Shown here piece after piece: positions 1 through 8,374 of a stretch of DNA of 64,000 nt. The translations under genes were made by a program, and so were the position numbers. The DNA is taken from NCBI RefSeq assembly GCF_002709775.1, contig NZ_PAQR01000054.1:62001-126000 (forward strand). The letters run 5' to 3'. Every line of letters begins with the position of its first letter. Position 1 is the first letter of the stretch. Origin of the DNA: Thalassospira sp. (lineage in GTDB: Bacteria > Pseudomonadota > Alphaproteobacteria > Rhodospirillales > Thalassospiraceae). The notes beneath the pieces were generated by a model. That model did not search any database and had not been told where the DNA came from. It worked only from the letters and a program-made list of their open reading frames with translations.

Positions 1-620
1 CGCCAATAGGCGCCGGCAACCTTCATCAGCTTGAAGGCCTTGCCGATCTTGCCGGTCGACGGCGCATGCGGGCCACGGCACAGGTCGATGAAATCGCCCT
101 GGCGATAGCAGGTGATGGTTTCGGTTTCCGGCAGATCACGGATGATCTCGGCCTTGTATTTTTCACCCTTGTCCAGGAAGAACTTGATCGCTTCATCACG
201 GTCCCAGACCTCACGCACGATCGGCTCGTTGCGTTCGATGATCTTGTGCATCTGCTTTTCGATCTTGACCAGATCGTCGGGCGTGAAGGGCGTTTCGCGG
301 GCAAAGTCGTAGTAGAAACCGTTCTCGATGGACGGGCCAATCGTGACCTGCGTATCGGGATAAAGTTCCTGAACGGCTTCAGCCATGACATGTGCGCAAT
401 CGTGACGTATCAGCGGCAGAACCTCTGCATGGCCCTTGGTCACGATTTCGATAGTCGCGTCAGTGTCAATCTCGCGCGCGAGGTCGCGCACTTCACCGTT
501 GACGATGATGGCAAAGGACTTCTTTGCCAGCGAAGAACTGATGCTTTTGGCGACATCGAACCCCGATACCGGGCCGTCAAATTCGCGTACGGCACCATCG
601 GGAAGGGTCAGGGCAATCAT
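1..620 (-). CDS. thrS: Threonyl-tRNA synthetase, N-terminal part (cut by window edge)
   Basis: This enzyme charges tRNA-Thr with threonine in the cytoplasm. About 206 N-terminal residues are visible and the frame runs off the left edge. The start is the ATG at 620, giving MIALTLPDG, a typical ThrRS opening. Residues 1-60 look like the TGS domain. They are followed by the editing-domain motif HDCAH near residue 73 (HxxxH), the segment NGFYYDF, and the CRGPH motif near residue 187, all standard for ThrRS. The gene is transcribed leftward, divergent from the MFS permease at 975. The catalytic core and anticodon-binding domain lie outside the window. The identification is firm; only completeness is unknown. 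Confidence 0.96.
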   Translation of the reverse strand, partial: MIALTLPDGAVREFDGPVSGFDVAKSISSSLAKKSFAIIVNGEVRDLAREIDTDATIEIVTKGHAEVLPLIRHDCAHVMAEAVQELYPDTQVTIGPSIENGFYYDFARETPFTPDDLVKIEKQMHKIIERNEPIVREVWDRDEAIKFFLDKGEKYKAEIIRDLPETETITCYRQGDFIDLCRGPHAPSTGKIGKAFKLMKVAGAYW

Positions 621-974
621 GGTTGGCTCAACTCTGCTTTATCTGCGGGCATAATTCAGTAATGCACATATACGACCCGCATGTTTACGCGGGGTAAATG
701 CACAAGAAAAGGAATTTCAGGATGAGGTCAAGTTCGCTCTTTGAAAAAAGCGACTTTCGGGACAGCACGGACCGCCGCAACGCCAATCTGGCGTGCAGTG
801 TTTTCGGCGATCTTCAACTTTTTGTCGGCAAAGCCGTGCATTGACACTATCCCGTAAGGTGAAGAGCCAATATAACAGGACAAACTTGTAGAGCAAGACG
901 CAAGCCGTTGCCAAAAGCGCGTTTTGTCAAAAACATGAAATTGGCGCCACCAACGCCAAAACAGGGAGCCCCAA
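621..974. other. Divergent intergenic region thrS / MFS permease
   Basis: This 354-base gap separates two divergent genes, so both promoters should lie here. Visible are a small GC stem near 675-700 (CCCGC/GCGGG around an AT-rich loop), which would fall in the thrS leader, and a 6-bp inverted repeat TTGGCG/CGCCAA at 941-959 just ahead of the MFS start. A 65-codon minus-strand frame inside (717-914) has no ribosome site or family resemblance and is not called. No RNA gene is recognised. Confidence 0.5.
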
Positions 975-2162
975 ATGTCGAGCCCGGAAGTCCGCCGGAA
1001 CATCATGATTTTAAGTCTGTGCGTTGCGCTGTCTGCCAGTGCGATGTCGCTGATCTTTACTGTCGCGGCCGTGATTGGCTTTTCACTTGCCAGTGACAAA
1101 TCCCTCTCAACCCTGCCGGTTGCCTGCATGATGATCGCCATGATGGCAATGACGGCCCCATCGGCCGTGATCATGGCCAAGAAGGGGCGTCGGTTTGGTT
1201 TCTGGATGGGGGCTGCCATTGCGATGATGGGCGCGGTGTCGGGAATGGGCGCGGTTTACTACGCCAATTTCTGGCTGCTTTGCGTGGCTTGTGCCTGCAT
1301 CGGGGCGGGCAACGCCATTGCCATGCAGTATCGTTTTGCCGCAGCCGAAGCCGCACCGGCAGAATTCCGCGCGCGTGCAATTTCCTACACCATGCTGGGT
1401 GGTTTGGCCTCGGCCTTTATCGGACCGAACCTGGCAAGCTTTGCCCGTGACTGGTTTGACACGGTGCCGTTCCTTGGCACTTTCGTGGCCTTGATCGGTT
1501 TGCAATTCCTGTTGGTGATCGCCATTGGTCAGCTGCGCTTGCCCGATATGCGCGGGCACAAGCATCCGGAACCGGCACGCCCGCTTAAAACCGTGATGGG
1601 GCAGCCGGCTGTGATTGTTGCGATCATTGCAGGCGCGCTTGGCTATGCGGTCATGAGCTTTGTAATGACGGCAACGCCGCTTGCGATCCTTGATTGCAAT
1701 TACGCGTTTGGCGATGCCGCCTTTATCATCCAGTGGCACGTTGTCGGGATGTATGCGCCGGGATTCTTTACCGGGAACCTGATCAAACGGTTTGGGGCGC
1801 TCAAGGTCATTCAGGCCGGTGCGATCCTGAACTTTGTCTGTCTTGCCGTTGGGCTTGCCGGGCAGGACCTGATGGGGAATTTCTGGGTGTCGCTTGTGCT
1901 GCTCGGTGTTGGTTGGAACTTCATGTTTGTTGGCGCCACCACGTTCCTGACGGAAAACTATCGTCCGTCCGAACAGGCCCGTGTACAGGCCATCAACGAG
2001 TTCTGTGTATTTGGCACGGTCGCAATCGCATCACTGTCGGCTGGCACGATCTATGCCGGATCGGGTTGGGTAACGCTGCTTTATAGCGCTGCACTTCCGG
2101 TTGGCATGGTGTTGCTGATCGTTGCGACCTTTGCGATCCGCCGTCGGGCACAGGCCGCTTGA
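975..2162 (+). CDS. Major facilitator superfamily permease, substrate unknown
   Basis: This is a 395-residue, very hydrophobic protein with about 12 predicted membrane segments in two halves, the usual length for an MFS carrier. After helix 2 there is a short basic loop (KKGRRFG) matching the MFS loop 2-3 signature. A hydrophilic loop rich in H, K and P near residues 195-205 fits the central inter-domain loop, and the C-terminus is basic (IRRRAQAA). The ATG at 975 follows a GGGAG ribosome site. The gene stands alone between a divergent promoter region and a strong terminator at 2183-2210, so context gives no substrate. It is an inner-membrane secondary transporter; drug or metabolite efflux is only a guess. 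Confidence 0.85.
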   Translation: MSSPEVRRNIMILSLCVALSASAMSLIFTVAAVIGFSLASDKSLSTLPVACMMIAMMAMTAPSAVIMAKKGRRFGFWMGAAIAMMGAVSGMGAVYYANFWLLCVACACIGAGNAIAMQYRFAAAEAAPAEFRARAISYTMLGGLASAFIGPNLASFARDWFDTVPFLGTFVALIGLQFLLVIAIGQLRLPDMRGHKHPEPARPLKTVMGQPAVIVAIIAGALGYAVMSFVMTATPLAILDCNYAFGDAAFIIQWHVVGMYAPGFFTGNLIKRFGALKVIQAGAILNFVCLAVGLAGQDLMGNFWVSLVLLGVGWNFMFVGATTFLTENYRPSEQARVQAINEFCVFGTVAIASLSAGTIYAGSGWVTLLYSAALPVGMVLLIVATFAIRRRAQAA

Positions 2163-2182
2163 AAGCACTGCGTATGAACAAG

Positions 2183-2210
2183 AAAAGGGCCGCTTCTGCG
2201 GCCCTTTTTC
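2183..2210 (+). terminator. Rho-independent terminator after the MFS permease
   Basis: A stem GGGCCGC-TTCT-GCGGCCC is followed by five T residues. An A-run on the other side lets it also serve the convergent DUF599 gene. Confidence 0.9.
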
Positions 2211-2223
2211 GTTGGTTCTTCGG

Positions 2224-2901
2224 TCAGTGATGACCGCTTAAGATATCAAGCGCATGGGATCGGAATTCGCGGTTAAACAGCACCAGCGTCACCCATGTCG
2301 CGCAGACGATGAAGGCAACCGGGTGGTAGAACCAAGCCAATGCCGACAGGGCAAAGAAATAGGCACGAATACCGCGGTTGAAGTTATGAGCCGACATCAT
2401 GCTCATCCGCGATGCGCGCGCTGCCGCGCGGGCAGCGTCTGGTGAATCGGCCCCGGGTGCTGCGCCGATCAGGATGGAGCAATAGTTTGATAGCCGAAAC
2501 GCCCAAGTGAATTTGAAAAAGGCATAGATAAAGATAACGATCAGCAACACCACCTTGCATTCCCAAACGCCGGCCGTGGTGACAGCGGCAAAGGGCAGGG
2601 CAGATACGGTTTCAATCGCTTTGTCTGTGTAGCCGAGCAATGCGACCAGACCGATCAGAACCAGAATGGTGGTCGAGGAAAAGAAACTGATGCCGGTAAT
2701 CAGGTTGCTGGAAATCGAGGTATCCACCATCCGGATGTCACGTTTAAGCATCTGTTCCATCCAGCGATGGCGATTGCGCGCCATATGGGCAGAGATGGAA
2801 TTGCGACGCCGGGAACTGGCATCGGCAAACAGCGTGTAGCCAACCCACCAGGCAAAGGCCCAGCAAAATGCGATGATATCGAGAAGCGTAAAGGCGGGCA
2901 T
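2224..2901 (-). CDS. DUF599 family membrane protein
   Basis: This is an integral membrane protein of about 225 residues matching the DUF599 family, whose function is not established. A first membrane helix (residues ~3-22) is followed by a basic loop (SSRRRNS) and a histidine/arginine-rich segment (HMARNRHRWM), then by three or four more helices. The family-typical region GISFFSSTTIL lies in the middle and the HNFNRGIRAYFFALS segment near residue 170. The ATG at 2901 is preferred because GGAAC sits at the right distance upstream; an in-frame ATG at 2913 would add four residues. The gene is convergent with the MFS permease. Confidence 0.85.
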   Translation of the reverse strand: MPAFTLLDIIAFCWAFAWWVGYTLFADASSRRRNSISAHMARNRHRWMEQMLKRDIRMVDTSISSNLITGISFFSSTTILVLIGLVALLGYTDKAIETVSALPFAAVTTAGVWECKVVLLIVIFIYAFFKFTWAFRLSNYCSILIGAAPGADSPDAARAAARASRMSMMSAHNFNRGIRAYFFALSALAWFYHPVAFIVCATWVTLVLFNREFRSHALDILSGHH

Positions 2902-3085
2902 AACGGGTTCCATTCAAAGCCGGTCGATCAGATTAATTCTAATCCTAGTGATAATGCGTTATCGTTCGCAATATTGTTTGGCATGCAATGTGATGGATGC
3001 ATAGCAGATGGCCATGTCACCAGTCCGGGTTGAGTTTTCCCGCAATCCAGAGTATCAGCAGCGCAAATTTTGATTGGAGAGCGAC

Positions 3086-3571
3086 ATGAGCGATCTTGAA
3101 AACGATCTTGGCGAAGATATCGACTTCGAAGAATTCGAAGCACATACGGAAAAGCTGCTGGAAGAAGGCCGCACCAAGGACGACCTGTTCGAGTTCGTCG
3201 GTTTCATGAACATCAACGAAGTTGGCACGCACATGATCGCGGCCGAGATGGTGCTGGATGAAGACGCCATCGACCAGATGAGCGCAAACCTGCGCAAACT
3301 TGAAATCGACCTCGGACCGCTTGGCGAACTGACGGGCGGCCTTAAGGGCGGCGAAGACGTCAAACGTGCCCTTGGTGCGCTGTTCCTTGAACTGGTTGAG
3401 CTTTGCGAACTTGATGAAGATGACGAAGACGCAGGCGAGCTTTCTGAAGAAGCATTGCTGCTTTTGAACTTCATCAAACGCTTTAACCCGCAGATGCGCC
3501 GCCTGACGGTTGCGCTGACCGACACCGATGATGATGACGTGTCCTGCGAGTACGAAGTGACCAACTGGTAA
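3086..3571 (+). CDS. Acidic uncharacterised protein
   Basis: This is a 161-residue soluble protein with a very high Asp/Glu content and no signal peptide or membrane segment. I do not recognise a family. The ATG at 3086 has a good ribosome site (GGAGAG at 3076-3081), which favours it over an in-frame TTG at 3074. The N-terminal third is strongly acidic (NDLGEDIDFEEFEAHTEK). The middle is amphipathic helix-like, with a gly-rich turn GELTGGLKGGED. The C-terminus ends in a second acidic patch (TDTDDDD) followed by a short CEYEVTNW tail. It is a single gene closed by the terminator at 3609. A helical, possibly protein-binding role is all the sequence suggests. Confidence 0.75.
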   Translation: MSDLENDLGEDIDFEEFEAHTEKLLEEGRTKDDLFEFVGFMNINEVGTHMIAAEMVLDEDAIDQMSANLRKLEIDLGPLGELTGGLKGGEDVKRALGALFLELVELCELDEDDEDAGELSEEALLLLNFIKRFNPQMRRLTVALTDTDDDDVSCEYEVTNW

Positions 3572-3608
3572 GCCAGGGCTTGCCGATCAGGCAGATATTA
3601 ATGTAGCT

Positions 3609-3637
3609 AAAGGCAGGGCATCGTTCCCTGCCTTTTT
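3609..3637 (+). terminator. Rho-independent terminator
   Basis: The stem AGGCAGGG/CCCTGCCT with loop CATCGTT is followed by TTTTT, ending the acidic-protein gene. Confidence 0.9.
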
Positions 3638-3656
3638 CTGTTTCGGAGCCATCACC

Positions 3657-4451
3657 GTGACCGCTTTGCGATCGACTGCCGCAGCCCAACGTCTCCAAAC
3701 CTATCAGGACCGCTTCGCACAAGGGCAGGAGCCTATGCCTGAAGCCGCAAGTCTGCGCGCCTGGATCGAAGAAAACAGTGCTGTCTTCCGCTCGGTCATG
3801 GAATGCGATCTCAAAACCTGTGCGAAGATTGTCTACGACTTTTCATCGAACGGTGATGTCGTCATTGGCGGGGAAAGCGATCCGGCACGCCAGACCGAAA
3901 TTATGTGGCAGCAACTCGAAGATGCCAAGGCGCCGGTTGGCATTGGCCGCTATCGCGAAGACCGTATCTGTTATCAGTCCGAGCAGTTCAAAAACGACGG
4001 CGAAGCCCGCAGTCAGCATCTTGGCATTGATTTGTTCGCGCCGGCGTATACCCCGGTATTCGCGCCGCTTGATGGCGTTGTACACAGCTTTGCCGATAAC
4101 AATCTGCATCTTGATTACGGTCCGACCATTATCTTGCAGCATGAACCGGCTGCCGGGATCAAGTTCTATACGCTGTATGGCCATTTGAGCCGCGAATCCC
4201 TTGACGGGCTTTATAAGGGTAAGGAAATTTCTGCGGGTGACCTGTTGTGCCGCTTTGGGGATTTCCCGATCAATGGTGACTGGATCCCGCATCTGCATTT
4301 CCAGATCATCTTTGACATGCTGGGCCGCGAAGGTGACTTCTTTGGCGCGGCCAAGCCGTCTGAATGGGATATCTGGGGAAATATCTGTCCAAACCCGAAT
4401 CTGATGCTGCAAATGCCGGAAAACGTGACCGCAACGCGGGAAGGGGTTTAG
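3657..4451 (+). CDS. M23 (LytM/lysostaphin-type) metallopeptidase domain protein without signal peptide
   Basis: This 264-residue protein has a C-terminal M23 fold. The zinc and catalytic set is complete: H121-x3-D125 (HLGIDLFAP), YGHLS with H176, and H212-x-H214 in HLHFQ. M23 enzymes normally cut glycyl or peptide cross-links in peptidoglycan, yet no signal peptide or membrane anchor is visible. It therefore looks cytoplasmic, or acts on a non-wall substrate. The N-terminal 110 residues are helical and unassigned. The start is GTG at 3657 with GGAG upstream. DUF1491 follows with no gap (TAG then ATG), indicating translational coupling. I recall related M23 modules fused to aminotransferase or aminoglycoside-phosphotransferase-like domains; here the module stands alone. 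Confidence 0.82.
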   Translation: MTALRSTAAAQRLQTYQDRFAQGQEPMPEAASLRAWIEENSAVFRSVMECDLKTCAKIVYDFSSNGDVVIGGESDPARQTEIMWQQLEDAKAPVGIGRYREDRICYQSEQFKNDGEARSQHLGIDLFAPAYTPVFAPLDGVVHSFADNNLHLDYGPTIILQHEPAAGIKFYTLYGHLSRESLDGLYKGKEISAGDLLCRFGDFPINGDWIPHLHFQIIFDMLGREGDFFGAAKPSEWDIWGNICPNPNLMLQMPENVTATREGV

Positions 4452-4802
4452 ATGCAGCCGCGTCTTAAAGCCGGTCTGTGGGTGCGCGGGCAGATCGCGA
4501 TTTGCCAGTCCAACCTGATCACGGCAATGGTGGCTCACAAGGGCAATGAAGATGCCGGTGCCGTCCTCTTGAAGCTCAACCGGTTTGACGGCGGTTGTTT
4601 TGTTTACTCCCGTGTCACGACGCTTGAAGGGGATCTCGGCTGGATGCTGGTGGCCGGTGGTCCGGACAGGGGCAGGGAGACGGAATTTGCCTGCGACGAA
4701 TATTGGCGCAAGCAGGTCGGTTTTGATCCGGATGTCTGGGTGCTTGAGATCGAAGATCACAAGGCGCAATACGAACTTGACGCACCGATCGTTGATTTCT
4801 GA
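4452..4802 (+). CDS. DUF1491 family protein
   Basis: This small soluble protein (116 residues) matches the alphaproteobacterial DUF1491 family. The family-typical parts are the opening RLKAGLWVRGQI, the central KGNEDAGAVLLKLNR, and a C-terminal aromatic/acidic stretch ending WVLEIED. The function is unknown. Its ATG directly abuts the stop of the M23 gene and its ribosome site (AAGGGG) lies inside that gene, so the two are co-translated. A bidirectional terminator follows at 4821. Confidence 0.85.
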   Translation: MQPRLKAGLWVRGQIAICQSNLITAMVAHKGNEDAGAVLLKLNRFDGGCFVYSRVTTLEGDLGWMLVAGGPDRGRETEFACDEYWRKQVGFDPDVWVLEIEDHKAQYELDAPIVDF

Positions 4803-4820
4803 CAGGTGCGACTGAAAAAA

Positions 4821-4853
4821 AAGGCTGGCAATTAAATGCCAGCCTTCATTTTT
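4821..4853. terminator. Bidirectional terminator between DUF1491 and the parvulin gene
   Basis: The stem AAGGCTGGCA/TGCCAGCCTT has A-runs upstream and T-runs downstream, so it can serve both convergent genes. Confidence 0.9.
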
Positions 4854-4874
4854 GCATGACGCGTAAGCTGTGGC

Positions 4875-5195
4875 TTAGGCGGTGCGCTGCAGCAGGTGGT
4901 AACCGAAATCGGTTTCAACAACGTCAGAGGTTGCACCAACGTCCATGCTGAATGCTGCGGCGTCGAATTCCGGAACCATCATCCCGCGGCCAAAGAAGCC
5001 AAGGTCGCCGCCCTGCTGGCCAGACGGGCAATCAGAGTTGGCTTTTGCCAGTTCTGCGAAATCTGCACCGTTTGCAACCTGATCCTTGAGCGCGTTGATT
5101 TCGGTCAGGGCTTCGTCCTTGGTGCGGGTGGCGGTCGAACGGGCCGAACCGGCATACATCAGAAGAATGTGTGACGCGCGAACTTGTTCACTCAT
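4875..5195 (-). CDS. Small parvulin-type peptidyl-prolyl cis-trans isomerase
   Basis: This 106-residue stand-alone PpiC/parvulin domain interconverts cis and trans prolyl peptide bonds. Family hallmarks are RASHILL at residues 6-12, FAELAKANSDCPSG near 50, GGDLGFFGRG near 65, and the closing FGYHLLQ. It has no signal peptide, so it should be cytoplasmic. Residues 20-27 (TATRTKDEA) replace the longer loop seen in bigger parvulins. The ATG at 5195 follows AAGGACCC. It is divergent from yaaA, with a striking inverted repeat (5275-5316) between them. Confidence 0.93.
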   Translation of the reverse strand: MSEQVRASHILLMYAGSARSTATRTKDEALTEINALKDQVANGADFAELAKANSDCPSGQQGGDLGFFGRGMMVPEFDAAAFSMDVGATSDVVETDFGYHLLQRTA

Positions 5196-5274
5196 AATGG
5201 GTCCTTTCTTCCGTCAAAGCTTGCACCAGACGGATTTTCTGCAAAGTTAGAAGTTTATGGTTAACGCCAAGGGT

Positions 5275-5316
5275 CCAAATCCATGTACAGCCGTATACTC
5301 CTGTACATGGGGTTGG
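5275..5316. promoter_or_regulatory. Long inverted repeat between ppi and yaaA
   Basis: The arms CCATGTACAG (5281-5290) and CTGTACATGG (5301-5310) are perfect 10-bp reverse complements around a 10-base spacer. With flanks included, 14 of 16 positions pair. The repeat lies about 80 bases upstream of the yaaA start and 85 bases upstream of the ppi start, on divergent sides, so it suits a dimeric operator. There is no T-run, so it is not a typical terminator. The regulator is not identifiable from sequence. Confidence 0.5.
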
Positions 5317-5389
5317 GCCCTAGACATTGCCCATGCCTTGTGGCTTGTTACGACAAATCGAACCGAGATGAAAGAGAAGAGGCAGATTG

Positions 5390-6166
5390 ATGCTTGCTGT
5401 TGTGTCCCCGGCCAAGAAGCTGGATTTCGAAACAGATGCCCCGGAAATGTCTGTTTCCCAACCGGCATTTCTCGATGACACCGAAGAACTTGTTGATGTC
5501 GCGCGCAAAAAAAGCCGCAGCGATTTGATGAAGCTCATGGGCATCAGCGAAAACCTTGCCGATCTGAACTATCAGCGGTTTCAGCATTTTTCGCGCCCGT
5601 TTGACCGCAATAATGCCAAACCGGCCATCTTCGCATTCCGTGGTGATACCTATGTCGGTCTCGATGCCGATACCATGAAGGCCAAAGACATCGACTGGGC
5701 CGAAGATCATTTTCGCATGCTGTCGGGCCTTTATGGTCTGTTGAAGCCACGCGACTTGATGCAGCCTTACCGTCTTGAAATGGGAACGCGTCTTTCCAAT
5801 CCGCGTGGCAAGGACCTTTATGCGTTCTGGGACGACAAGCTTTCGAAGGAAATCAACGAAATTACCAAGGGCCATAAAGATCGCAGCCTGATCAATCTGG
5901 CCTCGAATGAGTATTTTAAATCGATCAAGACCAAGGTCCTTGACGGTCCGGTGATCACGCCTGTGTTCAAGGAAGTGAAGGGTGGCACGGCGAAGGTTGT
6001 CGGCTTCTCGGCGAAGCGTGCACGTGGCATGATGGCACGCTATATGATTGACAATCGGCTCGAAGACCCGCAAGAGCTCAAGAAATTTAACGTGGATGGC
6101 TATCGCTATCAGGACGACCTCTCGACTGAAACCGAGTGGGTCTTTACGCGCATCCACGATCAGTAA
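5390..6166 (+). CDS. yaaA: Peroxide stress protein YaaA (DUF328/UPF0246)
   Basis: This 258-residue protein starts MLAVVSPAKKLDFE, the classic YaaA opening. Other family motifs present are NLNYQRF-like LNYQRFQHF near 60, FRGDTYVGL near 85, LSGLYGLLKPRD near 115, YRLEMGTRL near 127, NLASNEYFK near 164, and SAKRARGMMARY near 207. In E. coli YaaA limits free iron and oxidative damage during peroxide stress. It has a helix-hairpin-helix DNA-binding fold. The ATG at 5390 is preceded by a purine-rich AAGAGAAGAGG. A probable operator lies upstream (5275-5316). The TrpD2-like gene follows after 24 bases. Confidence 0.95.
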   Translation: MLAVVSPAKKLDFETDAPEMSVSQPAFLDDTEELVDVARKKSRSDLMKLMGISENLADLNYQRFQHFSRPFDRNNAKPAIFAFRGDTYVGLDADTMKAKDIDWAEDHFRMLSGLYGLLKPRDLMQPYRLEMGTRLSNPRGKDLYAFWDDKLSKEINEITKGHKDRSLINLASNEYFKSIKTKVLDGPVITPVFKEVKGGTAKVVGFSAKRARGMMARYMIDNRLEDPQELKKFNVDGYRYQDDLSTETEWVFTRIHDQ

Positions 6167-6190
6167 CGACAACTATTCCGGTGAAGTTTT

Positions 6191-7255
6191 ATGACCGACG
6201 AGCATCTTGAACAGCTCGAGGATGAGAATGCCTTACCAGAATCGCACCCGTTTTCGGGCTTTCTGCGGACGTTTTATCGTGGGCCGGGGCGTTCGCGCAG
6301 CCTGACCCGCGAAGAGGCGTTCAAGGCATTCACCATGATCCTGCGCGACGAGGTCGAACCGATCCAGCTTGGCGCGTTCCTGTTGATGCTGCGCTATCGC
6401 GCTGAAACGCCCGAAGAACTTGCTGGCATGATCGAAGCGGTACGCAAGGCCGCCCGCCTTGAGCCCGATGAAGATGGCGATGATGACGCATTGATCCGGC
6501 CGGCAATTGATTGGCCGTCCTATGCGGCGGGCCGCACCCGCGGTTTGCCCTGGTTTGTGCTTTCAGCCCTGTTGCTGTCGCAGAACGGCGTGCCGGTTCT
6601 GATGCATGGTTATAACTCGCATCTGGTAAACGGTGTCGGCACAGAAGCCGCGATCAAGGCACTCAAACTACCGATCGCGATGTCAGCCGAAGAAGCCCGG
6701 TCCGATATCGGATCAAAGGGGTTTGCCTATCTACCGCTGCGTCACATGCATCCGAAACTGCAGGAACTGATTGGCTTGCGTCCGTTGCTGGGCTTGCGCA
6801 GTCCGGTGAATACCCTGTTGCGGTTGCTTAATCCTTTGCAGGCACGCGCTGCCTTTCTGGGGGTGTTCCATCCGGCATTTCTCGATGTACATCGCGAAAC
6901 CGGCAGGCTTTTGGAACTGCCGCGCATCGGTGTGATCAAGGGCGGCGGCGGTGAAGCCGAAAGAACACCGTTCAAGCATGTCGATCTGCGAATGCTTGAT
7001 AATGGCGAGCTCAATGACGTTCGCTGGCCGGCCATGCTGTCAAAGACCGAAAAAGACGGCGAGGATCAAAGTCCGGTAACGCTCAAGCATTTCTTGGGTG
7101 TCTGGCGTGGTGACGTCGAAGATGCGCCAGCAGAAGCCAAGATCAAAGGCAGTGCCGCAATGGCCGTCTTCCTTGCCGGTAAGGCCGATTACATGGACGA
7201 GGCCGAAAGCCTTGTCCAGGGCTGGTGGGATAATCGCGACCGCGATGTCGGCTGA
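6191..7255 (+). CDS. TrpD2/YbiB-like protein (anthranilate phosphoribosyltransferase fold)
   Basis: This 354-residue protein resembles the glycosyltransferase family 3 (TrpD) fold. An N-terminal helical domain with LTREEAFKAF and PIQLGAFLLMLRYR (residues ~35-75) precedes a larger domain. The phosphoribosyl-binding motif of true TrpD is replaced by PVLMHGYNSH near residue 142. Other segments are LPLRHMHPKL near 186 and VIKGGGGEAER near 255. This pattern fits the YbiB/TrpD2 group, which binds nucleic acids and lacks anthranilate transferase activity. It sits 24 bases after yaaA, probably in the same transcript, and ends at the terminator at 7282. Its exact role is not known. Confidence 0.8.
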   Translation: MTDEHLEQLEDENALPESHPFSGFLRTFYRGPGRSRSLTREEAFKAFTMILRDEVEPIQLGAFLLMLRYRAETPEELAGMIEAVRKAARLEPDEDGDDDALIRPAIDWPSYAAGRTRGLPWFVLSALLLSQNGVPVLMHGYNSHLVNGVGTEAAIKALKLPIAMSAEEARSDIGSKGFAYLPLRHMHPKLQELIGLRPLLGLRSPVNTLLRLLNPLQARAAFLGVFHPAFLDVHRETGRLLELPRIGVIKGGGGEAERTPFKHVDLRMLDNGELNDVRWPAMLSKTEKDGEDQSPVTLKHFLGVWRGDVEDAPAEAKIKGSAAMAVFLAGKADYMDEAESLVQGWWDNRDRDVG

Positions 7256-7281
7256 TTGTTAGCTTAAGTCAGATTGAATTC

Positions 7282-7309
7282 AAAAGGGACGGGACACCGT
7301 CCCTTTTTT
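7282..7309. terminator. Terminator between trpD2-like and DUF924 genes
   Basis: The stem GGGACGG/CCGTCCC with loop GACA is followed by six T residues. An AAAA on the other side lets it also serve the convergent DUF924 gene. Confidence 0.9.
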
Positions 7310-7313
7310 GTGC

Positions 7314-7856
7314 TTAGAACGATGATCCGGGTTCCTTGAGAAACGCCTGTTCTTCGGGCGTTGATGAACGCCCCAATATTTCGTTGCGATGGGGATAGCG
7401 GCCAAATCTATCAATGATCTTTTTGTGTTTCAGCTCGAACTCGTAATTGTGTTCAAGGCCCGGCTTGGAAAACAGATCGATCGCCACTTCGTGGATGATT
7501 TCAGATTCTGAATGCATATAGGGCATATACAGAAATGCCTGTTCCTGCGGGGTTACCAGTTTGCGATCCAGCCCCAATGAAACCGCTTCTTGTGCCAGCA
7601 CCAAGGCCATCGGGTCAGAGGCAAAGGATTGCGGCTGATCGCGGTACATGTTCCGCGAAAACTGATCAAGAACGATGATCTCCGCAAGACGGCCATGGGC
7701 GGTTTTGCGCCAGCCATAAAGTTCCCCTGCGCTGGCAGCGGCATGAAAATCGGCAAAGCGTTCCGTGATATGGCGATCAAGGGAAGTATCCTTGATAAAC
7801 CACTGTTTTTCTTCGAGTTCCTTGAACCAGAAAACAAGTACTGTTTCAGGTGTCAT
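7314..7856 (-). CDS. DUF924 family protein
   Basis: This soluble protein of about 180 residues has the DUF924 signature: VLVFWFKELEEKQWF at the N-terminus, GRLAEIIVLDQFSRN near 60, MPYMHSESE near 110, and the C-terminal FGRYPHRNEILGR near 155. The family forms an all-helical TPR-like fold and has no settled function. The ATG at 7856 is chosen because GGCGGA lies six bases upstream; an in-frame ATG at 7874 has no such site. It is transcribed away from the cobalamin riboswitch region. Confidence 0.9.
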   Translation of the reverse strand: MTPETVLVFWFKELEEKQWFIKDTSLDRHITERFADFHAAASAGELYGWRKTAHGRLAEIIVLDQFSRNMYRDQPQSFASDPMALVLAQEAVSLGLDRKLVTPQEQAFLYMPYMHSESEIIHEVAIDLFSKPGLEHNYEFELKHKKIIDRFGRYPHRNEILGRSSTPEEQAFLKEPGSSF

Positions 7857-8039
7857 GATGTTTCCGCCCATCAAAATGCAGGTTTGTTAACCCGTAACAA
7901 AAGTTATCCATGATCTTTGCGCCCGGTTTGAAAGGCGTCAAGCCATCCGCTGAAAAGATTATCGTTGGCAACTTGGGCAAAGAGTTGACAGCGATCCGTC
8001 GCCCGTGGATTATTACCCTGTCTTTGGTGTTGATCTGAA

Positions 8040-8192
8040 TGGATCAACTTAAAAGGGAACGTGGTGCGTCACGCATGACAAGGCCACGGCTGCCCCCGCA
8101 ACTGTAAGCGGTCAGAGCACTGCATATGCCACTGGTGCAAACCGGGAAGGCGTAGTGCTTTTCAAACCGCGAGCCAGGAGACCTGCCTTTGA
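8040..8192 (+). promoter_or_regulatory. Cobalamin (B12) riboswitch
   Basis: The conserved aptamer elements occur in order: AAAAGGGAACGTGGTG at 8050-8065, GCCCCCGCAACTGTAAGCGG at 8092-8111, CACTGG with CCGGGAAGG near 8130-8150, and the B12 box GAGCCAGGAGACCTGCC at 8171-8187. This leader of about 150 bases lies on the plus strand, 185 bases upstream of the nikK-like start. Adenosylcobalamin binding is expected to switch off the downstream transport genes, which points to cobalt as their substrate. The expression platform should lie between 8193 and 8374. No clear T-run terminator is visible there, so translational control is likely. The DNA from 7857 to 8040 holds only the promoter region. Confidence 0.95.
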
Positions 8193-8374
8193 CTGCCGGG
8201 TGCTGTGCGCCTGGTATCAAACTGTTGGACGCCGGGGTGAGCGTCAGGTTGCAGGGGTACAAACGGTCTCACAAAGATCCGCAATCTTGCTTCCAGCCAT
8301 CCTATCGTTCTTTGTCCTGACCCTGCGCGTTGGGCTTTTGGCCTGCGTGCATCGTTTGAGAAAGAGACGATTAC

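Noticed and set aside
717-914. Small minus-strand gene in the thrS/MFS gap
   Set aside because: It has no ribosome site, composition unlike neighbours, and overlaps the expected promoters.
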